Source of the DNA: an uncultured Muribaculaceae bacterium
Lineage (GTDB): Bacteria; Bacteroidota; Bacteroidia; Bacteroidales; Muribaculaceae
Reading direction: 5' to 3'
Assembly (NCBI GenBank): GCA_910586455.1
Contig: CAJUHX010000048.1
Coordinates: forward strand, 1 to 15,105
DNA: 15,105 nucleotides
The translations under genes and the position numbers were made by a program. Under the pieces are notes generated by a model. The model ran no database searches, had not been told where the DNA came from, and was given only the letters and a program-made list of their open reading frames with translations. Shown in pieces: positions 14,480-15,105 of this stretch (the first letter of the stretch is position 1; the number at the start of each line of letters is the position of its first letter).

Positions 14480-14941
14480 TTATTGCAGGGTAAGAGAATA
14501 GTTGAGTCCGGAGGCAGCAGGCTTCATGTCGGCGCCAACCAGAGTAATCTTTGAGGGCGAATCAATCAGATAATACTGCACCGAGCTGTTGTTTTTGCTG
14601 TCGGTCAGTTTTAGGTATCTCTTGTCGTCCTTCTTGTCGATAACGAAAGAGCCGTCATCAGTAAAACTGCTCTTGTCATTGTTCTGGTATACCTGTACCA
14701 GATTATAAGTACCGCAGTTGTCGTCGGTATAATTCAGGGTTAGGGTGTATTCGATGCCATCGGCATCTGCTGCCGGCAGCATACCTTTGAAAATTTCGGT
14801 TTTGCTTTGGGCTATGGTAGCCTCGCTTTTTACGGAGTCCGCTGCCGCAGGGACAGTGGTCGCCGATTTGTCAGTGCCGTTACAGGCAGAAAGTGCCAGC
14901 ATACCTACTGCTGCTGCCACAAAATAAGACTTCATTTTCAT
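14480..14941 (-). CDS. NlpE-like lipoprotein lacking the CxxC motif
   Basis: The 153-residue protein has a lipoprotein signal (MKMKSYFVAAAVGMLALSAC, lipobox LSAC, Cys20), a low-complexity Ala/Ser/Thr linker (about 21-48) and a single small beta-rich domain (about 49-153) that matches the N-terminal domain of NlpE: FKGMLPAADADGIEYTLTLN, then GTYNLVQVYQN, DDGSFV and a C-terminal strand LNYSLTL. In E. coli NlpE the corresponding loop carries a CxxC (PCADC) used in sensing redox or copper stress; here both cysteines are Ala (residues 57 and 60), so that role is unlikely. It is probably a surface or periplasm-facing lipoprotein of unknown role. Starts at 14941 or 14935 are both possible; the frame open to 15022 lacks a signal at its beginning. 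No clear TAnnTTTG promoter was found upstream. Confidence 0.8.
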   Translation of the reverse strand: MKMKSYFVAAAVGMLALSACNGTDKSATTVPAAADSVKSEATIAQSKTEIFKGMLPAADADGIEYTLTLNYTDDNCGTYNLVQVYQNNDKSSFTDDGSFVIDKKDDKRYLKLTDSKNNSSVQYYLIDSPSKITLVGADMKPAASGLNYSLTLQ

Positions 14942-15105
14942 AATCTCATTAGTTAATACATCTTGTAGCATAACATAGACTCGAAAAAATAGTTCATTTT
15001 TTAAGCTACGATAAATTGCCAACTACGTCGATGGCGCCGGTATTTTTCAAAACCATGCTAAAAAAGCATGCTTTACAACATAAAATGTAAGTCAAAGTAG
15101 GCCAA

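Noticed and set aside
14942..15022. Longer start for the NlpE-like gene
   Set aside because: The extension puts 27 residues before a good lipoprotein signal, which must be at the N-terminus.
15054..15070. Hairpin CATGCT/AGCATG with a loop of five A
   Set aside because: The 6-bp stem is weak and no gene end is visible next to it; it could be a terminator of a gene beyond the window but this cannot be supported. The rest of 15023-15105 shows nothing.

Overview
The window looks like a chromosomal segment of a Bacteroidales bacterium. At least six genes are preceded by the Bacteroidetes -7 promoter element TAnnTTTG, four of them with a TTG about 20-22 bp upstream. Shine-Dalgarno sequences are absent, and several gene pairs and protein types are typical of the phylum (SusA-like neopullulanase, eukaryote-like GlgB, Bacteroidetes-style ABC-F protein, DivIC-like protein, MutS). 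The fairly GC-rich coding sequence and the intergenic palindromic repeats suggest a Muribaculaceae-like member; that last step is inference.

Layout, left to right. Positions 1-185 are non-coding and hold two copies of a short palindromic repeat. On the minus strand follow a small macrodomain-like protein and luxS, apparently one operon (luxS first). Back-to-back promoters separate luxS from a plus-strand run: rbfA, a LolC/FtsX-type permease and a radical SAM protein. A separate promoter then starts a DivIC-like septum protein, an unrecognised four-helix membrane protein and mutS. Two further repeat copies and a minus-strand terminator separate mutS from a membrane-anchored TPR protein. That gene is divergent from cdd (cytidine deaminase). 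glgB (glycogen branching enzyme, minus) converges on cdd and diverges from a secreted GH13 neopullulanase/cyclomaltodextrinase; the gap between these two alpha-glucan genes holds a nearly perfect 22-bp palindrome. An ABC-F ATPase follows, then a strong bidirectional terminator, then an NlpE-like lipoprotein on the minus strand.

Functionally this is mostly housekeeping: methyl-cycle/AI-2 chemistry (LuxS), ribosome maturation and translation factors (RbfA, ABC-F), lipoprotein export or a related envelope function (permease), cell division (DivIC-like), mismatch repair (MutS), pyrimidine salvage (Cdd), and alpha-glucan storage and use (GlgB, neopullulanase). No tRNA, rRNA, CRISPR array, insertion sequence or prophage was seen, and no gene-free stretch exceeds 300 bp. 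I did not find a convincing new defence or biosynthetic system. The most interesting items are the luxS/macrodomain-like pairing, the repeat family that abuts gene ends and supplies one stop codon, the candidate operator between the two glucan genes, and an NlpE-like protein without the family's CxxC motif.
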